Source: Maridesulfovibrio frigidus DSM 17176
GTDB lineage: Bacteria > Desulfobacterota > Desulfovibrionia > Desulfovibrionales > Desulfovibrionaceae
DNA length: 64,000 nucleotides
Reading direction: 5' to 3'
Assembly: GCF_000711735.1 (NCBI RefSeq)
Contig: NZ_JONL01000004.1
Coordinates: 1-64,000, forward strand
In this document: positions 52,910 through 61,320 of the stretch, one piece after another
How the letters are laid out: each line of letters opens with the position of its first letter
Numbering within the stretch: position 1 is the first letter of the stretch
Position numbers and translations under genes: made by a program
Notes under the pieces: generated by a model
Seen by the model: the letters and a program-made list of their open reading frames with translations, nothing else
Told to the model about the DNA's origin: nothing
Database searches by the model: none

Positions 52910-53857
52910 ATGAGTACAGACACATTTACACATAAAGACCTCTCACAAATTTCAGGCGTGTCTGTTACGACCATTAAAAGCTACCGTAAGAAGTTTCCTG
53001 AATTTTTCATGATCTCAGGACACGGTAAACCGCTCCGCTTTAAAAAAGGATCAGACAAACTCTGCCTTCGTATTAAAGAACTTTTCGCCAAAAATTTATC
53101 GTCCAAACAGATACGCGACAAGCTACTTATCGAATTTGAATCCGTTAAAGAAAATCGTCAGCTATCGGAAAGTTCAAAACCGACTACAGCCAGTAATGAA
53201 GAGATTGAAAAGCTTACCCGTGTAACAATGCAAATGATGAATGGACTAGCAGGCCTCGCGACTGCGCAAGCGAAATCAGAGCAGCGACTTGGTAAAATTG
53301 AGAAGGGATTGCTCCAGCTAATTGAAAGGCAGGATTCTGGAAATGTTGCAGGCGAAGATTTGATTGAACAGATAAAAGATGTCCTTTTGACTGCAAACGG
53401 ATTGCCTCAAAGTGAACGTGTTAAAGCAAAAAAAATTGTCACTATTAAGAAGGATCACGGTCAATCTAATTCCTATACCCTTGAATCTGACAACAGTAAA
53501 ATTTTCCCTGAAATAGAATTCCTCGACCTACCAGTTGTAATTCTATCTGAAACTGGAGAATTTCTAGGCATGCCCGGAAGGCCGGGTCACCCTTTTGCTC
53601 TTAAAGAGCTAGTCCATTTGGTCACTAAAGATGAGAGTAATTATTCGAAAGTCTGGCGAAAAGACGGAAGCGAATGGATCCTATCATATAAATCACCGAC
53701 AGGCCCGCTTCACGAATTATTCTTTCAACGCAAAAAAACCCCTAAGGGCAACATCGTTTCGTTCTTTAAGCGGCTCGATATTAATTCAGAATCTAAAAAC
53801 CAGACTTTCATCATCACATTTTTCCGTGAAGTTCGTGATCTAATTGATGAAATATAA
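52910..53857 (+). CDS. MerR-type DNA-binding regulator upstream of glnA
   Basis: 315 residues. Residues 1-75 form a MerR-like helix-turn-helix (FTHKDLSQISGVSVTTIKSY, LSSKQIRDKLLIEF). A helical linker follows, and the C-terminal 110 residues look like a compact sensor domain (IEFLDLPVVILSETGEF, WRKDGSEWILSYKSPTG). The family is not recognised. It is transcribed toward glnA, 173 bases upstream of its start, and the glnA promoter contains a perfect inverted repeat, so it is the best local candidate for glnA control. AAGGAT precedes the ATG. Confidence 0.65.
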   Translation: MSTDTFTHKDLSQISGVSVTTIKSYRKKFPEFFMISGHGKPLRFKKGSDKLCLRIKELFAKNLSSKQIRDKLLIEFESVKENRQLSESSKPTTASNEEIEKLTRVTMQMMNGLAGLATAQAKSEQRLGKIEKGLLQLIERQDSGNVAGEDLIEQIKDVLLTANGLPQSERVKAKKIVTIKKDHGQSNSYTLESDNSKIFPEIEFLDLPVVILSETGEFLGMPGRPGHPFALKELVHLVTKDESNYSKVWRKDGSEWILSYKSPTGPLHELFFQRKKTPKGNIVSFFKRLDINSESKNQTFIITFFREVRDLIDEI

Positions 53858-53891
53858 TTTCTCTGAAAAATTTTATTAATAGTGTTTGCAA

Positions 53892-53927
53892 GAATACTAT
53901 TGACTCGGTTAGTATTCGAAGATTAAT
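53892..53927 (+). promoter_or_regulatory. Candidate glnA promoter with operator over the -35
   Basis: GAATACTA (53892-53899) and TAGTATTC (53910-53917) form a perfect inverted repeat with a 10-base spacer. TTGACT (53900-53905) inside the spacer is a good -35; ATTAAT (53922-53927) 16 bases on is a fair -10. A protein on the repeat would cover the promoter. Confidence 0.5.
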
Positions 53928-54030
53928 GAATTCTTCTTACTTCTTTTACATACATGCTAGTAGGTTAAACATGCATCGGCTTTGCCGGAGCAAAATAAAA
54001 TCAAAATCTTCAACCGGGAGGAAAGTCACT

Positions 54031-55374
54031 GTGAATGCGCCAATTTTTAACTGCAAAAATGCAGATGATGTTCTCAAGGCTGTTAGAGACTACAATATCA
54101 GCTTTGTACAATTCTGGTTTGTAGACATTCTCGGAACTCTCAAAAGCTTTCAAATCACTCCGAAAGAGCTAGAATCAGCATTTGAAGAAGGTATGGGCTT
54201 TGATGGCTCATCCATTCTTGGTTTTACCAGAATCGAAGAATCAGACATGATCGCTCTTCCTGATCCAACTACATTTCAAATGTGCTCATGGCGTCCAACC
54301 GAACGTCCCGTAGCACGCATGTTCTGTGACATCCAGAACCCTGACGGCACTCCATACGAAGGCGACAGTAGATGGGTACTCAAAAAAGCGCTCGATAAGG
54401 CAGCTGACAAGGGATACACCTTCTACGTTGGCCCTGAGCTTGAATTTTTCCTCTTCGAAAACGAGAAAGGTACTAAGATTATAGATAAGGGTGGGTACTT
54501 TGACGCTCCACCACTTGATCTTGGTAACGATATTCGCCGCGACATCATCTTTTCACTCGAAGAGATGGGCTACGATGTAGAATACAGCCATCACGAAGTT
54601 GCTCCTAGCCAGCATGAAATTGACCTACGCTTTTCTGAAGGTATGAAAATGGCGGACACAGCCATGACGTATCGCGTAATCGTTAAAGAAGTTGCCCGTA
54701 AGCACGGTATTTACGCGACTTTCATGCCTAAACCGATGGGTGGTGTTAACGGATCCGGCATGCACGTTCATCAGTCCCTTTTCAAGAACGGCAGAAACGT
54801 ATTTTTCGATGCGAACGACGAATATCACCTAAGCCCTGAAGGGAAAAGCTACATCGCAGGTATTTTAAAACATGCACCAGAATTCACCTGCGTAACAAAC
54901 CAGTGGGTAAATTCTTATAAACGACTTGTACCGGGCTATGAAGCTCCGGTTTACGTATCATGGGCAAGGAAAAATAGATCCACCCTAGTACGTGTACCGA
55001 TGTACAAACCAGGTAAAGAAGGCGCAACCAGAATGGAACTGCGCTCCCCTGATCCAGCCGCTAATCCATACCTATGCTTTGCAGTAATGCTTGCCGCAGG
55101 ACTCAAAGGTATTGATGAAGGATACAAGCTTCCTGATCCTATCGAAGAAAACGTATTCGCCATGGATGCACCTACACTTGAGGAAAATGGCATCACTGCA
55201 CTTCCCGGAAATCTCTACGAAGCAGCAGTTGCAATGAAGAAAAGTGAAATGGTAAAAGACTGCCTCGGTGAGCACATCCACAGCAATCTATACAAAAATA
55301 AAATCAAAGAGTGGGACGCATACAGAACTCAGATCACTGAGTATGAAATAGCAACCTACTTACCTATTCTATAA
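54031..55374 (+). CDS. glnA: Glutamine synthetase, type I alpha
   Basis: Makes glutamine from glutamate and ammonia. About 447 residues from GTG 54031, which has GGAGG 9 bases upstream; the in-frame ATG at 53926 would add 35 atypical residues. MGFDGSSILGF, GPELEFFLF and NGSGMHVHQSLF are active-site motifs. The region that carries the adenylylated Tyr in beta-type enzymes reads EENVFAM, so control by adenylylation is unlikely and feedback or transcription should dominate. Followed by a terminator. Confidence 0.95.
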   Translation: MNAPIFNCKNADDVLKAVRDYNISFVQFWFVDILGTLKSFQITPKELESAFEEGMGFDGSSILGFTRIEESDMIALPDPTTFQMCSWRPTERPVARMFCDIQNPDGTPYEGDSRWVLKKALDKAADKGYTFYVGPELEFFLFENEKGTKIIDKGGYFDAPPLDLGNDIRRDIIFSLEEMGYDVEYSHHEVAPSQHEIDLRFSEGMKMADTAMTYRVIVKEVARKHGIYATFMPKPMGGVNGSGMHVHQSLFKNGRNVFFDANDEYHLSPEGKSYIAGILKHAPEFTCVTNQWVNSYKRLVPGYEAPVYVSWARKNRSTLVRVPMYKPGKEGATRMELRSPDPAANPYLCFAVMLAAGLKGIDEGYKLPDPIEENVFAMDAPTLEENGITALPGNLYEAAVAMKKSEMVKDCLGEHIHSNLYKNKIKEWDAYRTQITEYEIATYLPIL

Positions 55375-55380
55375 AATGAA

Positions 55381-55390
55381 TTATCGATAA
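55381..55390. repeat. TTATCGATAA palindrome, copy 3
   Basis: Seven bases after the glnA stop codon, just before its terminator. Confidence 0.6.
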
Positions 55391-55403
55391 GCGTTTCAAC
55401 ATT

Positions 55404-55437
55404 ATCCCTTTCGCATAGCGCGGAAGGGATTTTTTTT
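55404..55437 (+). terminator. Terminator of glnA
   Basis: ATCCCTT (55404-55410) pairs with AAGGGAT (55424-55430), with CGC/GCG inside, and a T-run follows. Confidence 0.88.
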
Positions 55438-55533
55438 GAAAGGCTCCTCTGCTCCAATATAGTTGGAATATTAACCAGAATCTCAGTTACCGGACAATTA
55501 AACTTTTAGAATTTTCAAAACAAGGTAGTCACG

Positions 55534-56640
55534 ATGATATCATTATCAGACATTAATACAGATCAGCGTTTAGATTCAGTCACTATGATGCCTGACTACT
55601 GCGTTCAAGAAATTTTCAGTTGTGATATAAACAATGAATCCTGCGCGAAAATTCTTGTTGTTCTTTCAGAGCAATCCCGCGAAATAATCTTTTCGAATTT
55701 AAACGTTGTTCGTAAAGAGAAAATTTCTGAATTACTTGAACTATTTTTATCCGAAAAAAATAAATTAACTAAGCAAGAAGTAGAAGTATCATGTGAATCA
55801 CTGCTCGACAGAATTGAGTATCTCGTAAAGGGCGGATTCATTAGAATAGCGACAAGAAATGAGGTAGATGAATCATTTTTAGATATGGGTGCGGAACTGA
55901 CAAATTTCTCAGACGGGCTGCCTATATTTGATTTTAATCACAATGACTTACATGATTTGATAGTCTGGTGGAATTTAGCCGCCAAAAACAGCAAAAGCAT
56001 CCTCGGTAAAAAACATGAAGTTCAAAATATCATCTTAGAACGGCTGGATGATCAATTCAGCACCGAGCTTTACTCAACATCAATAGATGATGCGACAGAA
56101 CAAGAGCTGCGTGAAAAATCCAAGCTATTAATAAACGAAGCCCTCGAAGACTACAAAATAAGGGCTAACCTGATAGAATCGTTTATCATTAATACATCTC
56201 AAAAACTTTCCGTTCAGCAACTTGCAAGCGAGTTAAGCTCCTTTTTCAGCGATAAAGAAGAAATGGAAGAGCGACTTCTTAAGCACGGACCTCTCTTGCT
56301 ATATCCAGCAATAAAAGAACGCTTACCAGCTCGGGACATAGCAATGTCCCTTTACAAACTAGGACTAATTATAGCGGATGAAGGGCTGGATGAGATGGAT
56401 AAATACACCAAAAAATTTGATGATCAATTTTTCCGCAAAGGAGCGGCACTGCTGCTGGCCGGAATAGACGAAATCAACCTTGGAAAGATCATAACCGAGC
56501 GCAAAAAAGCATACACATGGGAACTGGAAACCAAAATGAAAATGATCACCGATGCAGTCATTTGCATCAGAAACAACGTAAGTCCCTACATAATGCTAGA
56601 ACTTATGAGCAGCTACACAGTCTACGATTTAGAGGAGTAA
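55534..56640 (+). CDS. Unknown helical protein with FliG-like segment
   Basis: 368 residues, not firmly recognised. Residues about 38-105 (LSEQSREIIFSNLNVVRKEK, then LTKQEVEVSCESLLDRIEYL and GGFIRI) follow the pattern of the FliG C-terminal module: a helix ending in sNl, a helix with eve, then G-x-I. A helical region follows with no close likeness. A truncated copy of the dispersed repeat touches its stop codon, so its 3' end may have been remodelled. Confidence 0.55.
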   Translation: MISLSDINTDQRLDSVTMMPDYCVQEIFSCDINNESCAKILVVLSEQSREIIFSNLNVVRKEKISELLELFLSEKNKLTKQEVEVSCESLLDRIEYLVKGGFIRIATRNEVDESFLDMGAELTNFSDGLPIFDFNHNDLHDLIVWWNLAAKNSKSILGKKHEVQNIILERLDDQFSTELYSTSIDDATEQELREKSKLLINEALEDYKIRANLIESFIINTSQKLSVQQLASELSSFFSDKEEMEERLLKHGPLLLYPAIKERLPARDIAMSLYKLGLIIADEGLDEMDKYTKKFDDQFFRKGAALLLAGIDEINLGKIITERKKAYTWELETKMKMITDAVICIRNNVSPYIMLELMSSYTVYDLEE

Positions 56641-56663
56641 AGGGTTCAAGCCGCCGGAGGCAT
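56639..56663. repeat. Truncated half of the dispersed intergenic element
   Basis: AAAGGGTTCAAGCCGCCGGA with GGCAT after it equals the right end of the element. Its first bases overlap the stop codon of the gene at 55534-56640. The other half is absent. Confidence 0.85.
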
Positions 56664-56684
56664 CCCATCCACCTCCACCCATAC

Positions 56685-58058
56685 TTATTTACCGCTAATG
56701 CTGTATTTTTTTAGCTTATACTGTAGCAAACTTTTAGAAATACTGAGCATTTCTGCCGCATCTACTTTCACAAAATTGCTGTGTACTAATGCTCTGCGAA
56801 CCAAGGTAGCTTCGATTTTATCTAAAGCCTGCGCCAGATTTATTTTTGTGGGCAATAAATCCACCGCACTTTTAAACTGGGCTTCTTCATCTTTTATTTC
56901 AGCCGGCAGATCGTCAGTAGTAATGACAGTACCGGAAGTAAGTACTACGCACCGTTCAATCACATTTTGAAGCTGACGCACATTTCCGGGCCATTCATAT
57001 GCGGACATATAGTCCATAGCAGACGGAGAAAAACCTTCAAATTTCTTATTATTTTCCGCAGAATATTTGACCAGAAAATGATCGATCATAAACGGAATAT
57101 CTTCTCTGCGCTCCCGAAGCGGTGGAAGCTCAATGCTTACAACGTTGAGTCTGTAATAAAGATCCTCACGGAAAGTTCCATTCTCAACAGCTTTTTTCAA
57201 ATTTTTGTTGGTCGCTGCGACAATTCGAATATCAACTTTAATAGTATCAACACCACCAACCCGCTCAATGGTCTTTTCTTGCAATACTCTTAAAAGCTTA
57301 ACCTGCATGTCATGTGATAGCTCGCCGATTTCATCGAGAAATAGGGTTCCCTTATCCGCCATCTCGAAGCGACCGCGCCGAAGGGCAGTTGCTCCGGTAA
57401 ATGACCCTTTTTCATGCCCGAAAAGCTCACTTTCGAGCACTCCTGCACTTAGCGCCATACAGTTAACGGAAACAAAGGGGTTATCACAGCGCGGAGAGGA
57501 CTGATGCACGGCCTGCGCAACTAATTCCTTACCAGTACCAGACTCACCGGTGATAAGCACGGTAGAATTGCCCGGAGCGGCTTTCTGGATCATTTCGAAA
57601 ACTTGAAGCATGGGCTTAGAGCGCCCGATAATGTTATTCGGAGAGTAGCGATCTTTAATCTGTTCGCGCAGCATTCTATTTTCCTGCTGAGTTTTCGCAA
57701 ACTGAGCAGCCTTAGTAACTGACAACATCAACTCTTCATTGGCAAAGGGCTTTGTAATATAATCAAATGCCCCTACTTTCATAGCTTCAACGGCTGATTC
57801 AATTGAACCAAAAGCGGTCATGATTATCACTGGAATGTGTGAAAAGTTCTTTTTCACATGTTCAAGAACATCCTGGCCCGTAAGCTTAGGCATTTTCATA
57901 TCAGTGATAACAACATCAACTTCTGATTCATCCATAAAAGCCAGACCGGTTTCAGGATCTGAAAGCGCAGTTATGTTATACCCCTCGTCCGAAAGCATTG
58001 CTTCGAGAATAAGTAGGTAGTTCTGTTCATCGTCCAGTATAAGAATATTAGTAGCCAT
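56685..58058 (-). CDS. Sigma-54-dependent response regulator, NtrC family
   Basis: 457 residues. Receiver domain with the phosphorylated Asp in DVVITDMKMP, then an AAA+ domain (Walker A GESGTGKE, GAFTGA for sigma-54 contact, sensor region RFEMADKGTLFLDEIGEL) and a Fis-type helix-turn-helix at the C-terminus. It activates sigma-54 promoters on phosphorylation by the adjacent kinase, 46 bases upstream. Target genes are unknown. Confidence 0.94.
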   Translation of the reverse strand: MATNILILDDEQNYLLILEAMLSDEGYNITALSDPETGLAFMDESEVDVVITDMKMPKLTGQDVLEHVKKNFSHIPVIIMTAFGSIESAVEAMKVGAFDYITKPFANEELMLSVTKAAQFAKTQQENRMLREQIKDRYSPNNIIGRSKPMLQVFEMIQKAAPGNSTVLITGESGTGKELVAQAVHQSSPRCDNPFVSVNCMALSAGVLESELFGHEKGSFTGATALRRGRFEMADKGTLFLDEIGELSHDMQVKLLRVLQEKTIERVGGVDTIKVDIRIVAATNKNLKKAVENGTFREDLYYRLNVVSIELPPLRERREDIPFMIDHFLVKYSAENNKKFEGFSPSAMDYMSAYEWPGNVRQLQNVIERCVVLTSGTVITTDDLPAEIKDEEAQFKSAVDLLPTKINLAQALDKIEATLVRRALVHSNFVKVDAAEMLSISKSLLQYKLKKYSISGK

Positions 58059-58104
58059 AATTTTGCTATATCCAAAAATTTTAAGTGAGCACTAAAACCA
58101 AGTG

Positions 58105-59538
58105 CTAACAATCATGTTTATCTGACAAAAAGAGTTCAATGCGAGCACCGCCCTCTTCATTATTCATAACAGTAAGTCTTCCCTTATGGCTTTCCACAAT
58201 GTTACTAACAATAGCAAGCCCCAAACCTGTTCCGCTATCCTTGGTCGTAAAAAATGGATCTTTAACTTTACCAATTATTTCAGGTGAAAAACCGGGTCCT
58301 GTATCTGAAAAAACAATACTTACGCCATTTTTTACTTCTTCAATAGAAACACATATCTTTCCGTCCTTATCGATAGCCTGCAAAGCGTTGCCGACAAGGT
58401 TGTAAAAAGCACGGTAAAGCAAATCTTCGTCTCCGCAAACCATAAGCCCATGAACATATTTACGTTCAAATTCAATTCCCTGTGAATGGCACTTTTGTTC
58501 CATAAACATTGAAATTTTATCAATCAAGTCAGCAGGATCAATAGGAACAAAGGTCAACTTACGAGGTCTAGCGTAATCGAGGAAATCACTGACAGTGCGG
58601 CTCAGCCTTTTACACTCTTCGTGAATAGCGGAGAGTATCCGCTCATTAAGCGGATCACTATCTTTCATGCGCTTAAGAAGCAATTCCGAACTAGAACTTA
58701 TAATCCCAAGAGGATTACGAATCTCGTGCGCCACGCCTGAAACCATACGCCCAATACTAGCAAGCTTTTCGCTCTGGTTAAGCTCTTTTTCAAACCTCTG
58801 CCTATCTTTCATACGCTGCGCATTGATAATATCAGCACGCTTAACAATAGCCATAATAGTAGCAAACAAAATCAGCGCGGAAAAACATGAAGTAAAAAGA
58901 ATCAACCTTTCAAAGTTAATAACAGACTGATAATCCTCAGTAATGTCTTGAGTAAGAACCAGCGCGCCCATGATAATATTTTCTTCAATGTTTAGGCTCT
59001 TCTCTGAACGCAAAGGATAAACAATCTTCAAAAGCATTGTCCCGGGCCGCATATTTAAATCAAAAATTGCCCCAATCGCGGATTTCTTGCTAATAAATTC
59101 ATATTTAGGCTCGCCCGTCTCCATAACCTTTTTAATGAATTCTCCACCCAAATTATCTTTACCAATATTCGTTTTATCCAAAGAATACGAAACCATAAGG
59201 CCCGGATCATAAATCCTTACTTCATTGACCTTAAAGCTATGAATAGTAGAACGAACAACCTGATCCAAACGGTCCATCTGCTCTTCATTTTTTAAGCCGA
59301 TTTTACCGTACCCAATAATAGTAGGCAAAATAAAACGACGATATATTTGGTGATTCAAATTTTCAGCCTGCAATAACGAAAACTCTTTCTGCTTTTCCAA
59401 AAGAGTCTCATCAGCATGTTTAGCCAAAAAAACAGACAGGCCCAAACTACTCGCAACAATAACCACCAACAATGTCCATGACAGCAGCTTTACCAACTGA
59501 AAAGACTGATTCTGTGGATCTTTAGGTTTAGAATCCAA
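58105..59538 (-). CDS. Membrane sensor histidine kinase, AtoS/ZraS type
   Basis: 477 residues. Two membrane helices (LLVVIVASSLGLSVFLA and LFTSCFSALILFATIMAI) bracket a periplasmic sensor of about 170 residues. The H-box is VAHEIRNPLGIISSS, the N-box NLVGNALQAIDKDG, and the G-boxes DTGPGFSPE and GTGLGLAIV. The start is TTG 59538 with CGGAG 6 bases upstream; no ATG fits. Together with the regulator it makes one two-component system of unknown signal. Confidence 0.92.
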   Translation of the reverse strand: MDSKPKDPQNQSFQLVKLLSWTLLVVIVASSLGLSVFLAKHADETLLEKQKEFSLLQAENLNHQIYRRFILPTIIGYGKIGLKNEEQMDRLDQVVRSTIHSFKVNEVRIYDPGLMVSYSLDKTNIGKDNLGGEFIKKVMETGEPKYEFISKKSAIGAIFDLNMRPGTMLLKIVYPLRSEKSLNIEENIIMGALVLTQDITEDYQSVINFERLILFTSCFSALILFATIMAIVKRADIINAQRMKDRQRFEKELNQSEKLASIGRMVSGVAHEIRNPLGIISSSSELLLKRMKDSDPLNERILSAIHEECKRLSRTVSDFLDYARPRKLTFVPIDPADLIDKISMFMEQKCHSQGIEFERKYVHGLMVCGDEDLLYRAFYNLVGNALQAIDKDGKICVSIEEVKNGVSIVFSDTGPGFSPEIIGKVKDPFFTTKDSGTGLGLAIVSNIVESHKGRLTVMNNEEGGARIELFLSDKHDC

Positions 59539-59568
59539 GTATGCTCCGTATAAGAGAGTGCGGTGGGG

Positions 59569-59861
59569 TTATGCCTCCGGCGGCTTAAGAACCTTTTTGG
59601 AAAAAGGTTCTTAAGAATCTCCCAAAACTTTTTAACGGGTTAAAATAGGTAGAATTTGGAAATAACTACCGTTTAAATATTCTTTATAAGGCTTATGCAA
59701 CAAAATCAAATCGGTCACTCACAAATATGAATGACCGATCTGTTACTTTTAAAAATAATACTAACTCAAAAAAGACCAATCTCTTCAAACCCCAACCCGA
59801 TAAAAAGTTTTGGGATTCTTAAACCCTTTTCCCAAAAGGGTTTAAGCCGCCGGAGGCATAA
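59569..59861. repeat. Inverted pair of the dispersed intergenic element (pair 3)
   Basis: The left copy (59569-59641) starts TTATGCCTCCGGCGGC with the hairpin AAGAACCTTTTT/AAAAAGGTTCTT. The right copy (59792-59861) is its reverse with the hairpin AAACCCTTTT/AAAAGGGTTT and GCCGCCGGAGGCATAA. The 150-base spacer is AT-rich. The pair lies between the kinase start and the pgi stop and fills the gap. Confidence 0.92.
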
Positions 59862-59866
59862 CCAAC

Positions 59867-61210
59867 CTAAAATTTCTGCTCTACTCGTGTGTTACATAAA
59901 AAAGCTTCGAGGTCGGCTTTTTCTTCTTTTAGGCCGTCTGCTCCGAGACGCGCTTTGGCGAGCCGTTTACCTAGTTCTACTGCTGGTTGGTCGATTGGGT
60001 TAATTCCAATTAGCCATCCTGTGAATATTGTTGTGGCCATTAGTAATCCCATAAGGCGCCCTGCTGATTCTTCTGAATCTGCGGCCATTTTTAATTCGAT
60101 TAACGGCACACTGTTGGCGGATAGGGCCATTTTGGTTCCTAATCCTTCTGCGTGAATTAGTTCACCGAAATTTTTACCTTTGATATATCCAAAATTATCG
60201 GGAATATTTTGGGGAATTTCTTCGCCATCCGGTAAGGAATCGCAGGTTAGGAACATACAAGCTTTATTCCGTGGCCCGTCTAGGAACATTTGGTTTACGG
60301 AGTGCTGATCTGTTGCACCGACTGCGGGAATGGGCTGACTGCCTTTGCCTTCTTTGCCTAAGCTTTCAGCCCAGAGCTGGGCGAACCATTGGCCGAAACA
60401 GGCCCATTGCGGAATATATGAGAAGAATATTAGTTCGTTATATCCTTTTTCCATCAAGGCTGCATTCCAGCAGGCTAATTTATATGAAGGGTGCTCTATA
60501 AGAGCTTCGGTAGTTAGGTTGGGTGAAGCTAGGGGCGATAGGATTTCTGCCGCGCCTTCTACTAATGAGCGGTAATCCATCTTCATAAACATGGCAGGGA
60601 GTAACCCTACAGCGGATAGTATGGAATATCTTCCGCCTAGGTTATCTGGAACTTCCAGAGTGCGAATGGAAAGCTCATTTGCTTGTTCGCGCAAAAATCC
60701 GTTCTCTTTGTCGGTTACGAAAAGGAAATTGTTGTTCCACTTTTCGCCGAGCTTTTCCTGCATGCGCTTACGAATCAAAAAATATTGGCTGATAGTTTCA
60801 ATTGTTCCGCCAGATTTGGAAACAACTGCAACGAGTGTTTTTTCGAGAGGGAGTTTTTCGAGATATGAATCTAGTGTCTTGGCGCAGACGTTATCGCCTA
60901 TCCAGAGCCAAGGGCCTTTATGGCAAGGCTGATCCTGTGCGGGAAAAAATGCTTTTTGTAATGCTCTGGCACCAAGGGCTGACCCCCCAATTCCGAGTAA
61001 GAGCATGTGATCGAACCCTTGAACATAATTTTCAAGGCCATCAAGATCGTGCAGAAGTTCCGCCATATAGGGCATGGAACAAAATGGTAATTTACCTTCA
61101 GCAACCTCTTCACAGAATCTTGCGGATATTGCATCTGCGGATTCGGTCTGTGCTTTTATATCAAGCTTATCCTGCCAACTGTCTGTCCAATCTATGATGT
61201 TCGTTGCCAT
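59867..61210 (-). CDS. pgi: Glucose-6-phosphate isomerase
   Basis: Interconverts glucose and fructose 6-phosphates; 447 residues. LLGIGGSALGARALQ, SKSGGTIETISQYF and the catalytic region AVGATDQHSVNQMFLDGP are typical of the shorter bacterial type. With pfkA elsewhere in the window it supports hexose metabolism. The plus strand is strongly T-rich over its 3' half, the reverse of the flanking genes on the same strand. Confidence 0.95.
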   Translation of the reverse strand: MATNIIDWTDSWQDKLDIKAQTESADAISARFCEEVAEGKLPFCSMPYMAELLHDLDGLENYVQGFDHMLLLGIGGSALGARALQKAFFPAQDQPCHKGPWLWIGDNVCAKTLDSYLEKLPLEKTLVAVVSKSGGTIETISQYFLIRKRMQEKLGEKWNNNFLFVTDKENGFLREQANELSIRTLEVPDNLGGRYSILSAVGLLPAMFMKMDYRSLVEGAAEILSPLASPNLTTEALIEHPSYKLACWNAALMEKGYNELIFFSYIPQWACFGQWFAQLWAESLGKEGKGSQPIPAVGATDQHSVNQMFLDGPRNKACMFLTCDSLPDGEEIPQNIPDNFGYIKGKNFGELIHAEGLGTKMALSANSVPLIELKMAADSEESAGRLMGLLMATTIFTGWLIGINPIDQPAVELGKRLAKARLGADGLKEEKADLEAFLCNTRVEQKF

Positions 61211-61241
61211 ACTCGATCTCCAAAATTATGGGTTCGTAATC

Positions 61242-61277
61242 CTCTCCCGGAAATAAAAACTTATTTCCGGGAGAGGT
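61242..61277. terminator. Strong hairpin between aminotransferase and pgi
   Basis: CCTCTCCCGGAAATAA (61242-61257) pairs perfectly with 61262-61277 around AAAC. There is no U-run on either side, so it may stabilise or process the mRNA rather than terminate it. Confidence 0.65.
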
Positions 61278-61320
61278 AAGATCCTATTACTAATCAAATA
61301 TGACTATCTTTACGAACATT

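Noticed and set aside
53926-54030. N-terminal extension of glutamine synthetase from the ATG at 53926
   Set aside because: It would add 35 basic residues not found in the family, and a strong ribosome-binding site precedes GTG 54031.
53858-54030. Glutamine riboswitch in the glnA leader
   Set aside because: The conserved core of the known glnA RNA motif is not visible; only a small CGGC/GCCG hairpin is present.
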